Shown here: piece by piece, positions 19,371 through 27,112 of the stretch
How positions within the stretch are numbered: the first letter of the stretch is position 1
Layout of the letters: each line of letters opens with the position of its first letter
Assembly: GCA_017694555.1 (NCBI GenBank)
Contig: JADIMS010000043.1
Span: 1-35,796 of the forward strand
Origin: Candidatus Avitreponema avistercoris
GTDB taxonomy: Bacteria > Spirochaetota > Spirochaetia > Treponematales > Treponemataceae
Direction of reading: 5' to 3'
DNA length: 35,796 bases
The notes under the pieces: model-generated
Told to the model about the DNA's origin: nothing
Databases searched by the model: none
Seen by the model: the letters and a program-made list of their open reading frames with translations, nothing else
Program-made: the position numbers and the translations under genes

Positions 19371-20774
19371 ACCCCCCCCCTCCGACTTCAGTCTGCGCAG
19401 CAACGTGACAATCGTATTCGACTGGGCTACAAGCGTCTGGTAGCGCTCTTCCCGCTGTTCCTGCGTCATCTGACCGAAGGTGCGGAAAATTTCAATTACC
19501 AGATTATGCAGCTTTTCGTGTTCCTGCACCATTTGGGAGAAAACCGGCAGCGAATAGGCGTATGTGTTTTTGGCTTCGGTGTCGATCCACTTCCCCAGAA
19601 AGCAGGAATGGCTGTCCGGGATTTTGGCGGTATCCACTTCGCTTGTTCCGGAGAACAGGGCGCGGACCCGCGTAATCCAGGCCAGATGGCCGAGAACAAT
19701 CCGCGCAAAGGGGAATGTTTTTTTTCCGGTCAGCTCTTCATTAATATCATACATCTCTTTGTCGATGTTCTGGATGCAGCCGATGATATTATCCAGAATT
19801 CCGATATTGCTGTTTGATGTTTCCGAGATGTCCGACGACCGGCGGCTGATGGAGCCCATCGTGTTTTGCAGCTCGTTCACACTGCCCGACAGGTTTCTGG
19901 TCCGGCCTGCTGTGTTTTGCAGTTCTTCTTTAAGGTTTTCGGCGTCTTGGATGACTTTATGTGTGGATTCGCTAATCTGCCCGGCAGCGCCGGAAAGATT
20001 CTGCATTTCCCCGGCAATATTGGAAAATGCCGCGGTGGTTTCCGTCACTTTTTTTTCAATCATTTTCATGGCGCCGCTGGTTTCGTCCGCAATTTTGCGC
20101 ACATTGTTCAGTGTATCCATCATGGATTTCAGCGTCTTTTCAATGTTGGCGGAATCCTGCCGCGTAACGGCGGAAAGCTTGCGGATTTCCCCGGCAACTA
20201 CGGCAAAACCAAGCCCGGCCTTACCCGCATGGGCTGCTTCAATCGCCGCATTCATGGCCAGCAGGTTTGTCTGATCGCTGATATCGTTGATAGCGGCTAT
20301 CGCTTCTTTGATGGCATCCATACTTTCGTGCAATACATCAATGACGGAAAGGACATCCCGCACTTTTTTTTCGCCTTCCGCCACCGTTTCCGTCAGGTCT
20401 TCGGTGATGCGGGCGCGGTCCAGCGTAAATTCTGCCGTATTGGATACCGATGTGGAAATCTGATTGACATCCTGTATCACAGATTCCAGTTCCCGGGTGA
20501 AGCCGGTCATTTCTCCGGATGTTTTCTGGATATCTACATTGATTTCTGTCAGCGTTTTTATGCTGTTTTCGGAATCTTTGCGGAATGCGGCGAATTTTTC
20601 CGCCTGTATCAGCGTTTTGGCGATATTTTCAGAGGAATGTTCGATGGACGACCCGATTTGCAGGGCGAGTTCTTCCAGACAGTCAATGGACTGGATTCTT
20701 GTACGTTTTAACGGTTTGTCCTGTGATCCGGATGCGGACGGCTGCGCAGTTTTCGCTTTCTTCTTTCCAAACAT
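19359..20774 (-). CDS. Methyl-accepting chemotaxis protein, soluble, with C-terminal CZB (zinc-binding) domain
   Basis: MCP hairpin motif [43 protein letters not shown]-like HLAW...SCFLGKW...EHEKLH; no TM segment; start MFGKKK at 20774 instead of ORF start 20945. Confidence 0.92.
   Translation of the reverse strand: MFGKKKAKTAQPSASGSQDKPLKRTRIQSIDCLEELALQIGSSIEHSSENIAKTLIQAEKFAAFRKDSENSIKTLTEINVDIQKTSGEMTGFTRELESVIQDVNQISTSVSNTAEFTLDRARITEDLTETVAEGEKKVRDVLSVIDVLHESMDAIKEAIAAINDISDQTNLLAMNAAIEAAHAGKAGLGFAVVAGEIRKLSAVTRQDSANIEKTLKSMMDTLNNVRKIADETSGAMKMIEKKVTETTAAFSNIAGEMQNLSGAAGQISESTHKVIQDAENLKEELQNTAGRTRNLSGSVNELQNTMGSISRRSSDISETSNSNIGILDNIIGCIQNIDKEMYDINEELTGKKTFPFARIVLGHLAWITRVRALFSGTSEVDTAKIPDSHSCFLGKWIDTEAKNTYAYSLPVFSQMVQEHEKLHNLVIEIFRTFGQMTQEQREERYQTLVAQSNTIVTLLRRLKSEGGGLTK
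19372..19380 (-). repeat. Homopolymeric G9 (C9 on + strand)
   Basis: Read directly: aaCCCCCCCCCtcc at 19372-19380. Confidence 0.95.
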
Positions 20775-20781
20775 AATATAC

Positions 20782-20810
20782 ACAATACCCCGGTTTGCGG
20801 TTTTTCTCAA
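20782..20810 (-). promoter_or_regulatory. Putative chemoreceptor promoter (TTGAGA-N17-TATTGT), -10 ends 7 nt before ATG
   Basis: Minus-strand TTGAGA 20805-20810, TATTGT 20782-20787. Confidence 0.55.
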
Positions 20811-20816
20811 TATATG

Positions 20817-20856
20817 TTTCGGGAAAAAAACACTTTTAGTTAAAACTTTTCCGAAA
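20817..20856. promoter_or_regulatory. Interrupted dyad TTTCGGGAAAA...TTTTAGTTAAAA...TTTTCCGAAA in divergent intergenic region
   Basis: Arms 20817-20827 and 20847-20856 pair with one bulged G; inner palindrome TTTTAGTTAAAA at 20834-20845. Confidence 0.45.
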
Positions 20857-20910
20857 CAAGTAGAATTTTTTTTCTCCTGCACGCTGCCGGAAAAACAGGA
20901 AGCGCCGTGG

Positions 20911-20939
20911 TGGAAAAAGCCTGCGGAATGCGCTATAAT
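20911..20939 (+). promoter_or_regulatory. Putative alr promoter (TGGAAA-N17-TATAAT), -10 ends 8 nt before ATG
   Basis: Consensus TATAAT 20934-20939; ATG at 20948. Confidence 0.6.
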
Positions 20940-20947
20940 CCGCATTC

Positions 20948-22078
20948 ATGAGAGCAACCCGCGCGGTCATTCATTTGGACCATCTTGTGCATAATTTGAA
21001 CGAAATCCGGAAACTGGCCGGTCCGGATGTCAGGCTTTGTCTGCCGGTAAAAGCCGCTGCATACGGGCACGGCGCGGTACCGGTGGCAAAATGTGCACTG
21101 GAAAACGGCGTGTCCATGCTTGCTGTGGCCACCGTGGATGAAGGTATGGAACTGCGTGCCGCGGGAATTTCCGCGCCGGTACTGCTGTTTTCCGTTCCGG
21201 ATGATGCGGAACTGGAAGCGCTGGCCCGTGCGCGCTTAACGCCTTTTGTATCGGAACCCCGGCTGGTTTTGCAGCTGGAAAAAGCGGCTGCGGCAGTGTT
21301 GTCCGGCGGGGAGCGGCTTGCGGTGCACCTGAAAGTGGAAACCGGAATGGGCCGTACCGGCTGTGCTCCGGATTCTGCCGGCGTTTTGGCGGAAGTTATC
21401 CGCGGCTGCCCGCATTTGGCGCTGGGAGGTATGGCCACGCATTTTGCTGCGGCGGACTCTCTGTCGGAAGAAGATGTGCGTTTTACGCAGGACCAGCTGG
21501 CAGAATTTTTACAGGCTGCGGATGCTGTACGGGCAGCCGGTATCAATCCCGGTATTCTGCATGCTGCGGCAAGCGCCGGCGCGCTGACGCTTCCTGCCGC
21601 GCGCTTGGACATGATCCGTCCCGGAATCGCTGCATACGGCTATGCGCCTTCCGGAGAGCTCGCCGGCCGCCTGGATCTCCGGCCGGTAATGGAATTGCAG
21701 ACGGAAGTTACGTTTGTCAAAGACTGGCCGGAAGGCGCGTCGGTTTCTTACGGGCGGACATGGCGCGCTTCCGCCCCGTGCAGGATTGCGACGCTGGCGG
21801 TTGGTTATGCGGACGGTTTCCGGCGGAGTTTTTCGCCCGGCTGTTCTGTGGAAATCCACGGCGTTCCCTGTCCGGTCCGGGGCCGGATCTGCATGGATCA
21901 GTGTATGGTGGAAATTCCGCCGCAGGCGGGGAACGTTGTCCCCGGTACGCCCGCCGTGGTGTTCGGGCCTTCCCCCTGCCGGACTTCTGCTGCGGATTTA
22001 GCCGCGCTGGCCGGCACCATCCCGTATGAAATTACGTGCGGCATCAGTCACCGCGTGCCCCGCGTATACACCGGCTGA
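20948..22078 (+). CDS. alr: Alanine racemase
   Basis: PLP-Lys motif LPVKAAAYGHGAVPVAK, GMGRTGC, SYGRTW, GRICMDQCMVEI. Confidence 0.96.
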   Translation: MRATRAVIHLDHLVHNLNEIRKLAGPDVRLCLPVKAAAYGHGAVPVAKCALENGVSMLAVATVDEGMELRAAGISAPVLLFSVPDDAELEALARARLTPFVSEPRLVLQLEKAAAAVLSGGERLAVHLKVETGMGRTGCAPDSAGVLAEVIRGCPHLALGGMATHFAAADSLSEEDVRFTQDQLAEFLQAADAVRAAGINPGILHAAASAGALTLPAARLDMIRPGIAAYGYAPSGELAGRLDLRPVMELQTEVTFVKDWPEGASVSYGRTWRASAPCRIATLAVGYADGFRRSFSPGCSVEIHGVPCPVRGRICMDQCMVEIPPQAGNVVPGTPAVVFGPSPCRTSAADLAALAGTIPYEITCGISHRVPRVYTG

Positions 22079-22097
22079 ACGTCGCCGGCGTCAGGCT

Positions 22098-22118
22098 CAG
22101 ATTCAGATTCAGATTCAG
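22098..22118. repeat. Hexanucleotide tandem repeat (cag-ATTCAG x3)
   Basis: cagATTCAGATTCAGATTCAG between convergent alr and DUF4954 gene. Confidence 0.9.
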
Positions 22119-24361
22119 GCTTTGGCTTTTTCCGCCATGGAAAAAAAGGCGGCGGTGTCCGCTTTCGCAGTTGCGATAAACGGATTGTCTTCCAGACAGC
22201 CCAAAACGGCGTCCCGTTCGCTGGTACTGCGGAATGTAATCATCCGGTACGGATTGTCGTAATCTTTCTTTTTGGTGAGGAAAACCTGCTCTTCGATATA
22301 CAGCCGGATGGTTTTCGCTTTTTCCAGAAGCTCATTCCAGACGGCGGGCGGGATATTTTGTCTGCCGGTCAGGAACCGGAGCACGGCATAGGCGTTTTCG
22401 GCTTTGTCTTTCGGATAACTCTGCCACCAGATTTCATATTGCTGATGGATGTCTTCCCACCCGGAGCAAATCTCCTGCCGGACGGCCGCCCGCAGTGCAT
22501 CCGCTTTTTCCTCCGGTACCAGTTGGCCTCCCATATTCACCCATTCCATGCGGATACATTCCGGACACTGCGCTGCGAAATATTCATACGGAACATTGTA
22601 TTCCGTCAGCCAGGCAGCCAGCGTTTTGACGCCGTAAAACAGCAGCATATCCCGGTAAGCGTGCCATGCCCGTGCGGCTTTTAAAATGCGCACCCGGCGT
22701 TTTCCCCGCTCCATGCCTTCCCCGGCAATGAACAGTCCGTCCACGGCCTCCGGTCCGCTTTCCAGCAGCCGGCGTCCTTTTTCCCGGCATACTTCTTCCG
22801 GCGGAATCCGGCTTTCTGCTTCCTGCGCAGCGGATCCGTCCTGCTGTCCGCGTTCCGCTTCAGCCCGGAACCAGGCTTTGCCCGTCCATTCTTCCAAAAG
22901 GCGCAGCCCGTTCAGAATTTCCTGCACGGTGTCCGGAGCCAGATAATCGGTTTCGATATGCTGGACGGGTGTTTTCCGGCGGTCGCGGGTTTTGTACTTC
23001 CAGCTGTTCCGTTCCAGCGCGTACAGATTGTACATCCAATAATACGCCGGCATTACTTCCAGCTGGTCTTCTTTCCGGTTTTCCAGCACCATACTGAACG
23101 GCAGCATAATATTCATTTCCGCCGGGTAACTGCCCTTTGTCAGCAGCGTATAACAGGCAAACCGGCAATTATGCTTCAGTGTAGACGAAAGTCCGGGCCA
23201 GAAACCGCGGCCTGCGATAATTTCGCCGTCGTTCCCCCTGCTGTTGTGGTTGGATCCGACCGTAGCGCCTGCCGCCATATTGGACTGCCCCATCACGAGC
23301 GAGGCAATTAAAAACGAATTGTTGTGATGCTGCTCGTGCCCCGGAAAAACCAGATTGTTCAGCACTTCGCAGCAGGAAATGGTGGAATTGTCCCCCAGGA
23401 TCGAATGGATGAGGCGCGCGCCGTATTTCAGGCTGGAATTGTCGCCCAGCACGAACCGGACGGCTTTGACGCCGTAAAAAATGTGGCAGCCGTTACCGAC
23501 AATGCCGTTCACCAGTTCCACGCCTTCCCCGATTTGCGTGGCGTTGTCCGGGGCGGATTTAATGGTCAGGTTTTTCAGCTTATTGGCGCCTTTGATGTAC
23601 GCGCCGCCGCCTACATTTACGTCTTTGATAACCTGGCAGCTTTTGATGACGGAAAAATCGCCGACTGTACCGTAAAATCCCCGGCGGCTGTCCGCGGAAT
23701 TCTGGGTAAACGCTTTCAGCTGCTCCGTGAGCCGCGTGTCGTCGCGGTAAACCGTCCAGAGCCAGGCGTCCGCACAAATCATGCCCGAAAACGGCAGTAC
23801 GGAGCGTCCGCCGGCTTCATTCAGCGGATCAATCCAGATGCGGACGGATTCGTCTTCGCCGTCTTTCAGAATGCCTTCCCCGAATTTTGCATGATTCGTG
23901 GTCACCATTTCGTCAATCCGGCAGAGGATGACGGAGTCGCCTATAATATAGTGGGAAAGACAAAGGCATTCGTGGATGGCGCAGCCGCGTCCGATGTCGC
24001 AGGAATAAATCCGGGAGCCGGAAATGCCGGCGGGCAGCAAAAAGTCGTGGTAGGCCAGCATACCCCGCATACAGGCGCCGATGCGCACCAAGCCTGCAAA
24101 AAAATTGTTCCGGAACAGCGACGGATCAAAGGGGTCTTCCACAAGAAGAAGATCCCAGCGCAGGCAGGTGTTGCCGTTTTTTTTCAGCGCGGCAATTTCA
24201 TCCGGCCGCAAAGACCTCCATTGGTAGTCGCGCGCGGCAATTTGCTGGTTCCGCAGGTAATATTCGTCCTCGCCTTCCGGAAGGTACGGCGCGTTTTCCC
24301 CATTGCCGCCGATAAAATCAAAAGCGGCTGTATCGTCCGGGTAAAAAACAATTTCACGCAT
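22115..24361 (-). CDS. DUF4954-type protein with left-handed parallel beta-helix (hexapeptide repeat) region
   Basis: 748 aa; successive hexapeptide-like turns (IGEGVELVNGIVGNGCHIFYGVKAVRFVLGDNSSLKYGARLIHSILGDNSTISCCEVLNN), GSNHNSRGNDGEIIAGRGFWPGLSSTLKHN. Confidence 0.8.
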   Translation of the reverse strand: MREIVFYPDDTAAFDFIGGNGENAPYLPEGEDEYYLRNQQIAARDYQWRSLRPDEIAALKKNGNTCLRWDLLLVEDPFDPSLFRNNFFAGLVRIGACMRGMLAYHDFLLPAGISGSRIYSCDIGRGCAIHECLCLSHYIIGDSVILCRIDEMVTTNHAKFGEGILKDGEDESVRIWIDPLNEAGGRSVLPFSGMICADAWLWTVYRDDTRLTEQLKAFTQNSADSRRGFYGTVGDFSVIKSCQVIKDVNVGGGAYIKGANKLKNLTIKSAPDNATQIGEGVELVNGIVGNGCHIFYGVKAVRFVLGDNSSLKYGARLIHSILGDNSTISCCEVLNNLVFPGHEQHHNNSFLIASLVMGQSNMAAGATVGSNHNSRGNDGEIIAGRGFWPGLSSTLKHNCRFACYTLLTKGSYPAEMNIMLPFSMVLENRKEDQLEVMPAYYWMYNLYALERNSWKYKTRDRRKTPVQHIETDYLAPDTVQEILNGLRLLEEWTGKAWFRAEAERGQQDGSAAQEAESRIPPEEVCREKGRRLLESGPEAVDGLFIAGEGMERGKRRVRILKAARAWHAYRDMLLFYGVKTLAAWLTEYNVPYEYFAAQCPECIRMEWVNMGGQLVPEEKADALRAAVRQEICSGWEDIHQQYEIWWQSYPKDKAENAYAVLRFLTGRQNIPPAVWNELLEKAKTIRLYIEEQVFLTKKKDYDNPYRMITFRSTSERDAVLGCLEDNPFIATAKADTAAFFSMAEKAKA

Positions 24362-24366
24362 ACCGT

Positions 24367-24395
24367 ATTATATGATTTGTTTGCATATTCGGCAA
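24367..24395 (-). promoter_or_regulatory. Putative DUF4954 gene promoter (TTGCCG-N17-TATAAT), -10 ends 5 nt before ATG
   Basis: Minus-strand TATAAT 24367-24372, TTGCCG 24390-24395. Confidence 0.6.
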
Positions 24396-24409
24396 TTCCC
24401 TGTTAGAAT
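24381..24409 (+). promoter_or_regulatory. Putative deoD promoter (TTGCAT-N17-TAGAAT), -10 ends 6 nt before ATG
   Basis: TTGCAT 24381-24386, TAGAAT 24404-24409. Confidence 0.55.
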
Positions 24410-24415
24410 CAGTCT

Positions 24416-25120
24416 ATGAGTACACACATTGCAGCCAAAGAAGGGCAGATTGCGCAGGCGGTGCTGCTTCCCGGGGATCCGCTCCGGGCGCGGTTTATCG
24501 CAGAAAATTATCTGGAGAACGCGGAGTGTTATACCGAAGTCCGCGGTATGCTCGGTTTTACCGGGACATACAAAGGCCGGCGGGTTTCCGTGCAGGGAAC
24601 CGGTATGGGGTTGCCTTCGCATTCGATTTACGTAAACGAACTGTTCCGCTTTTATGACGTGCAGACGGCAATCCGCATCGGTACTTGCGGCGGGCTCCAG
24701 CCGGATGTGAAGGTCCGGGACGTGGTGATTGCGATGGCGGCTTCTTCTGATTCCGGGATGGCATTCCGCCGTTTCGGGCCGCGCCATTTTGCGCCCCACG
24801 GGGATTTCGGCCTGATTTCCAAAGCTGTGGAAGTTGCACGGGAAAAAGGAATCCGCCACCATGTCGGGCAGGTCGTGTCCAGCGATATGTTTTATGACGA
24901 TGACTGCGACTGGAAGCTGTGGGCGAAGTACGGCGTTCTCGGCGTGGAAATGGAAGCCGCGGAGCTTTACACGCTGGCAGCGCAGTTCCGGCGCAAGGCG
25001 CTGGCTATCCTGACGGTTTCCGACCACATGGCTACCGGCGAATCCTGTTCTGCGGAAGAGCGGCAGAATTCCTTCCGGAACATGATGGAGATTGCTTTGG
25101 AGGCGGCGGTATCGGTTTGA
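24416..25120 (+). CDS. deoD: Purine-nucleoside phosphorylase, DeoD type
   Basis: [79 protein letters not shown]. Confidence 0.96.
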   Translation: MSTHIAAKEGQIAQAVLLPGDPLRARFIAENYLENAECYTEVRGMLGFTGTYKGRRVSVQGTGMGLPSHSIYVNELFRFYDVQTAIRIGTCGGLQPDVKVRDVVIAMAASSDSGMAFRRFGPRHFAPHGDFGLISKAVEVAREKGIRHHVGQVVSSDMFYDDDCDWKLWAKYGVLGVEMEAAELYTLAAQFRRKALAILTVSDHMATGESCSAEERQNSFRNMMEIALEAAVSV

Positions 25121-25142
25121 CCGGATTTGATCCGGCAGACGG

Positions 25143-25171
25143 TTGACAAATCCGCTTTTTCCGGCTAGTAT
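25143..25171 (+). promoter_or_regulatory. Promoter of tRNA-Leu (TTGACA-N17-TAGTAT)
   Basis: Consensus -35 TTGACA 25143-25148, 17-nt spacer, TAGTAT 25166-25171. Confidence 0.75.
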
Positions 25172-25200
25172 ACGTTCATCCGCAGGTTTTCTGCGGATTC

Positions 25201-25284
25201 CCCCGGATGGTGGAATTGGTAGACACGCTAGTTTCAGGTACTAGTGCCTTCACGGGCATGGAAGTTCAAGTCTTCTTCCGGGGA
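25201..25284 (+). tRNA. tRNA-Leu, anticodon CAG
   Basis: Acceptor CCCCGGA/TCCGGGG, anticodon arm CTAGT-TTCAGGT-ACTAG, long variable arm, T loop TTCAAGT; no encoded CCA. Confidence 0.95.
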
Positions 25285-25287
25285 AAA

Positions 25288-25315
25288 GAACCCTTTCCAA
25301 AGGGTTCTTTTTTTT
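25288..25315 (+). terminator. Rho-independent terminator of tRNA-Leu
   Basis: GAACCCTT-TCCA-AAGGGTTC hairpin followed by T8. Confidence 0.93.
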
Positions 25316-25377
25316 GCCGGAATTGTGTCCGTACAGCAGGCAAAATACACGGAAATGCAGGGAAGCGCCGTAACCTC

Positions 25378-25406
25378 TTGCGCTTTTTGTTTTTTCATAG
25401 TAGTAT
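25378..25406 (+). promoter_or_regulatory. Promoter of tRNA-Val (TTGCGC-N17-TAGTAT)
   Basis: Same TAGTATACG -10 block as the tRNA-Leu promoter, 17-nt spacer to TTGCGC. Confidence 0.65.
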
Positions 25407-25416
25407 ACGGACTGTC

Positions 25417-25488
25417 GGACGATTAACTCAGTGGTAGAGTGCTACCTTCACACGGTAGAAGTCACTGGTTCAAATCCAGTATCGTCCA
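25417..25488 (+). tRNA. tRNA-Val, anticodon CAC
   Basis: Acceptor GGACGAT/ATCGTCC, anticodon arm CTACC-TTCACAC-GGTAG, T arm CTGG-TTCAAAT-CCAG; no encoded CCA. Confidence 0.95.
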
Positions 25489-25511
25489 TACAGGGAAACC
25501 AGGCGGTAAGG

Positions 25512-26156
25512 ATGAATATGGGATTTATCGCAGATCTTAGGTACCGGTATCTTTCCCACACTGCTACAGTTGAAACCCTCCTTAAAGAATTTTTCCGTAA
25601 GTCCATCCATCTTTGTTCCGCATTTGTCCCGCTGCTGGCTGTATTCGATGTGGATGCGGTGTGCGTCGGTTTGATGGCCGCGATGGCGCTCTATGTGGTT
25701 TGTGAACTGCTGCGCCTGCGGGGGATTTCGGTTCCCCTGGTTTCCAAAATCACGGAATACGCTGCGCGCAGCCGGGACGAAGGGCGCTTTGTGCTCGGGC
25801 CGGTGACGCTGGCTGCGGGTATTTTGCTTGCGCTGCTGCTGTTTCCCCTGCCTTACGCTTCCGTCGGGATTTTTGCGCTGGCGTTTGGAGACGGCACGGC
25901 AAGTCTGGCAGGCAAATTGTTCGGCAAGCGGCGGATTCCCGGTACGCAGGGAAAAACGTTTGAAGGCAGTTTTGCCTGTCTGGTTACGGTGTTTTTATCT
26001 TCGCTGGCAGTAACCAAAAATCCGCTTCATGCATTATTTCTGGGTATTACGGCGGCGGTTTTTGAAGCGCTTCCGCTGAAAGATTACGATAACCTGCTGA
26101 TTCCCCTGCTGCTGGCATTTTTGGCGGCGGTTCTGGATTCTTTCGCCCGGTTTTGA
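25512..26156 (+). CDS. Dolichol/phytol kinase-like (CTP-dependent polyprenol/diacylglycerol kinase family) membrane protein
   Basis: Multi-TM protein with FRKSIHL near the N-terminus and FALAFGDGTASLAGKLFGKRRIPGTQGKTFEGSFA; start at 25512 or 25518. Confidence 0.8.
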   Translation: MNMGFIADLRYRYLSHTATVETLLKEFFRKSIHLCSAFVPLLAVFDVDAVCVGLMAAMALYVVCELLRLRGISVPLVSKITEYAARSRDEGRFVLGPVTLAAGILLALLLFPLPYASVGIFALAFGDGTASLAGKLFGKRRIPGTQGKTFEGSFACLVTVFLSSLAVTKNPLHALFLGITAAVFEALPLKDYDNLLIPLLLAFLAAVLDSFARF

Positions 26157-26184
26157 TTTTCCCCGTCCGTTTCCCCGGACTGCG

Positions 26185-27009
26185 TCATTGCCACAGATAG
26201 TGTTTGTGCAGCGACCGCAGGTACAGTGAGGTTCCGGTAAAGCGGAGGACGGCGCCGCCTGCAAAAAACGCCCAGTTGTCGCAAAAGCACAAAATTTCCC
26301 AACCCGAAAGCATAAATGCACATCCGGTGGCTGTACGGAAATATTCCGGCGCATGGGCGGTTTTTGCCTGTATCAGGAACGAAAGGACAGCGGTGCATCC
26401 GAGCAGGATGTATGCACCCTGTACGGCGGAAAAATAGCCCGGCGGCATAAAAAACAGCGTGGTCGGTCCGGAATTGTTGAAAGGGAACGAGCGCACGGCA
26501 AGAAACGACAGGACAGCCAGAAAGAACAGGACAACGCCGCATTGCTGGAGTTTTTTGCTGAATGAAAACACCGCGCCGGACAATACGGTCAGAAGAAAGA
26601 AGGTGCGCGCAAAAAAAAGCCCGCGGGAAAGAAGCATGACCAGAAAATCCTGGCCGTCCCAGAGATTATGCAGGGGAACCAGCAGCCGGATGCTTTCCAG
26701 CGACACCGAAAGAATTCCCGCAGAAAAGAACGTAATTTCCAGGGAAGGCGTTTTTTCAAACAAAAAGAATACCCGGAAAAAGGCGGCGGTGCTTCCGGCC
26801 GCCAACAGCAGGACGGCGCTGAGCGAGGCATAAAAACTGTACGCAAAAACCGGCAGATCCGGGAAAGAAAACAGGCGCACCGGGTTCTCCGGCTGTCCTG
26901 CGCCGGGCGTAATGCACAGCATAACAAAAGCCGCCGCTGCAAACAGGGAAAGCAGGCAGGAGAGCAGGATGCCTGTTTTGATGAGCCGGTTTCTTGCTGC
27001 GATGGTCAT
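26185..27009 (-). CDS. Hypothetical polytopic membrane protein (about 7-8 TM)
   Basis: 274 aa hydrophobic ORF, own TATAAT-type promoter; no recognised family. Confidence 0.75.
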   Translation of the reverse strand: MTIAARNRLIKTGILLSCLLSLFAAAAFVMLCITPGAGQPENPVRLFSFPDLPVFAYSFYASLSAVLLLAAGSTAAFFRVFFLFEKTPSLEITFFSAGILSVSLESIRLLVPLHNLWDGQDFLVMLLSRGLFFARTFFLLTVLSGAVFSFSKKLQQCGVVLFFLAVLSFLAVRSFPFNNSGPTTLFFMPPGYFSAVQGAYILLGCTAVLSFLIQAKTAHAPEYFRTATGCAFMLSGWEILCFCDNWAFFAGGAVLRFTGTSLYLRSLHKHYLWQ

Positions 27010-27017
27010 ACGCGCGG

Positions 27018-27046
27018 ATTATATCATGTTCCCGGCGGTTTGGAAA
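27018..27046 (-). promoter_or_regulatory. Putative promoter of the membrane protein gene (TTTCCA-N17-TATAAT), -10 ends 8 nt before ATG
   Basis: Minus-strand TATAAT 27018-27023, TTTCCA 27041-27046. Confidence 0.55.
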
Positions 27047-27077
27047 CGGGGGAACGGCAGGGAATATCCGGATTCCC

Positions 27078-27106
27078 TTGCGGCGCGCTTCTTCCTGCGG
27101 TAGACT
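27078..27106 (+). promoter_or_regulatory. Putative ispH promoter (TTGCGG-N17-TAGACT), -10 ends 6 nt before ATG
   Basis: TTGCGG 27078-27083, TAGACT 27101-27106. Confidence 0.5.
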
Positions 27107-27112
27107 GTGGGC

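Noticed and set aside
19371-19381. C9 run as a sequencing frameshift
   Set aside because: Both the chemoreceptor and yfcE frames are intact, so there is no evidence of an error; kept as a possible variable tract instead.
18644-19408. 254-aa plus-strand ORF opposite yfcE
   Set aside because: yfcE has all metallophosphoesterase motifs; this is an antisense frame.
19866-20711. 281-aa plus-strand ORF antisense to the chemoreceptor
   Set aside because: Opposite an unmistakable MCP signalling domain; Phe/Gly/His-rich shadow frame.
22098-22118. Possible CRISPR or satellite array
   Set aside because: Only three hexamer copies with no spacers.
23324-24406. 360-aa plus-strand ORF antisense to the DUF4954 gene
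   Set aside because: Runs through the divergent promoter region and opposite a conserved beta-helix protein.
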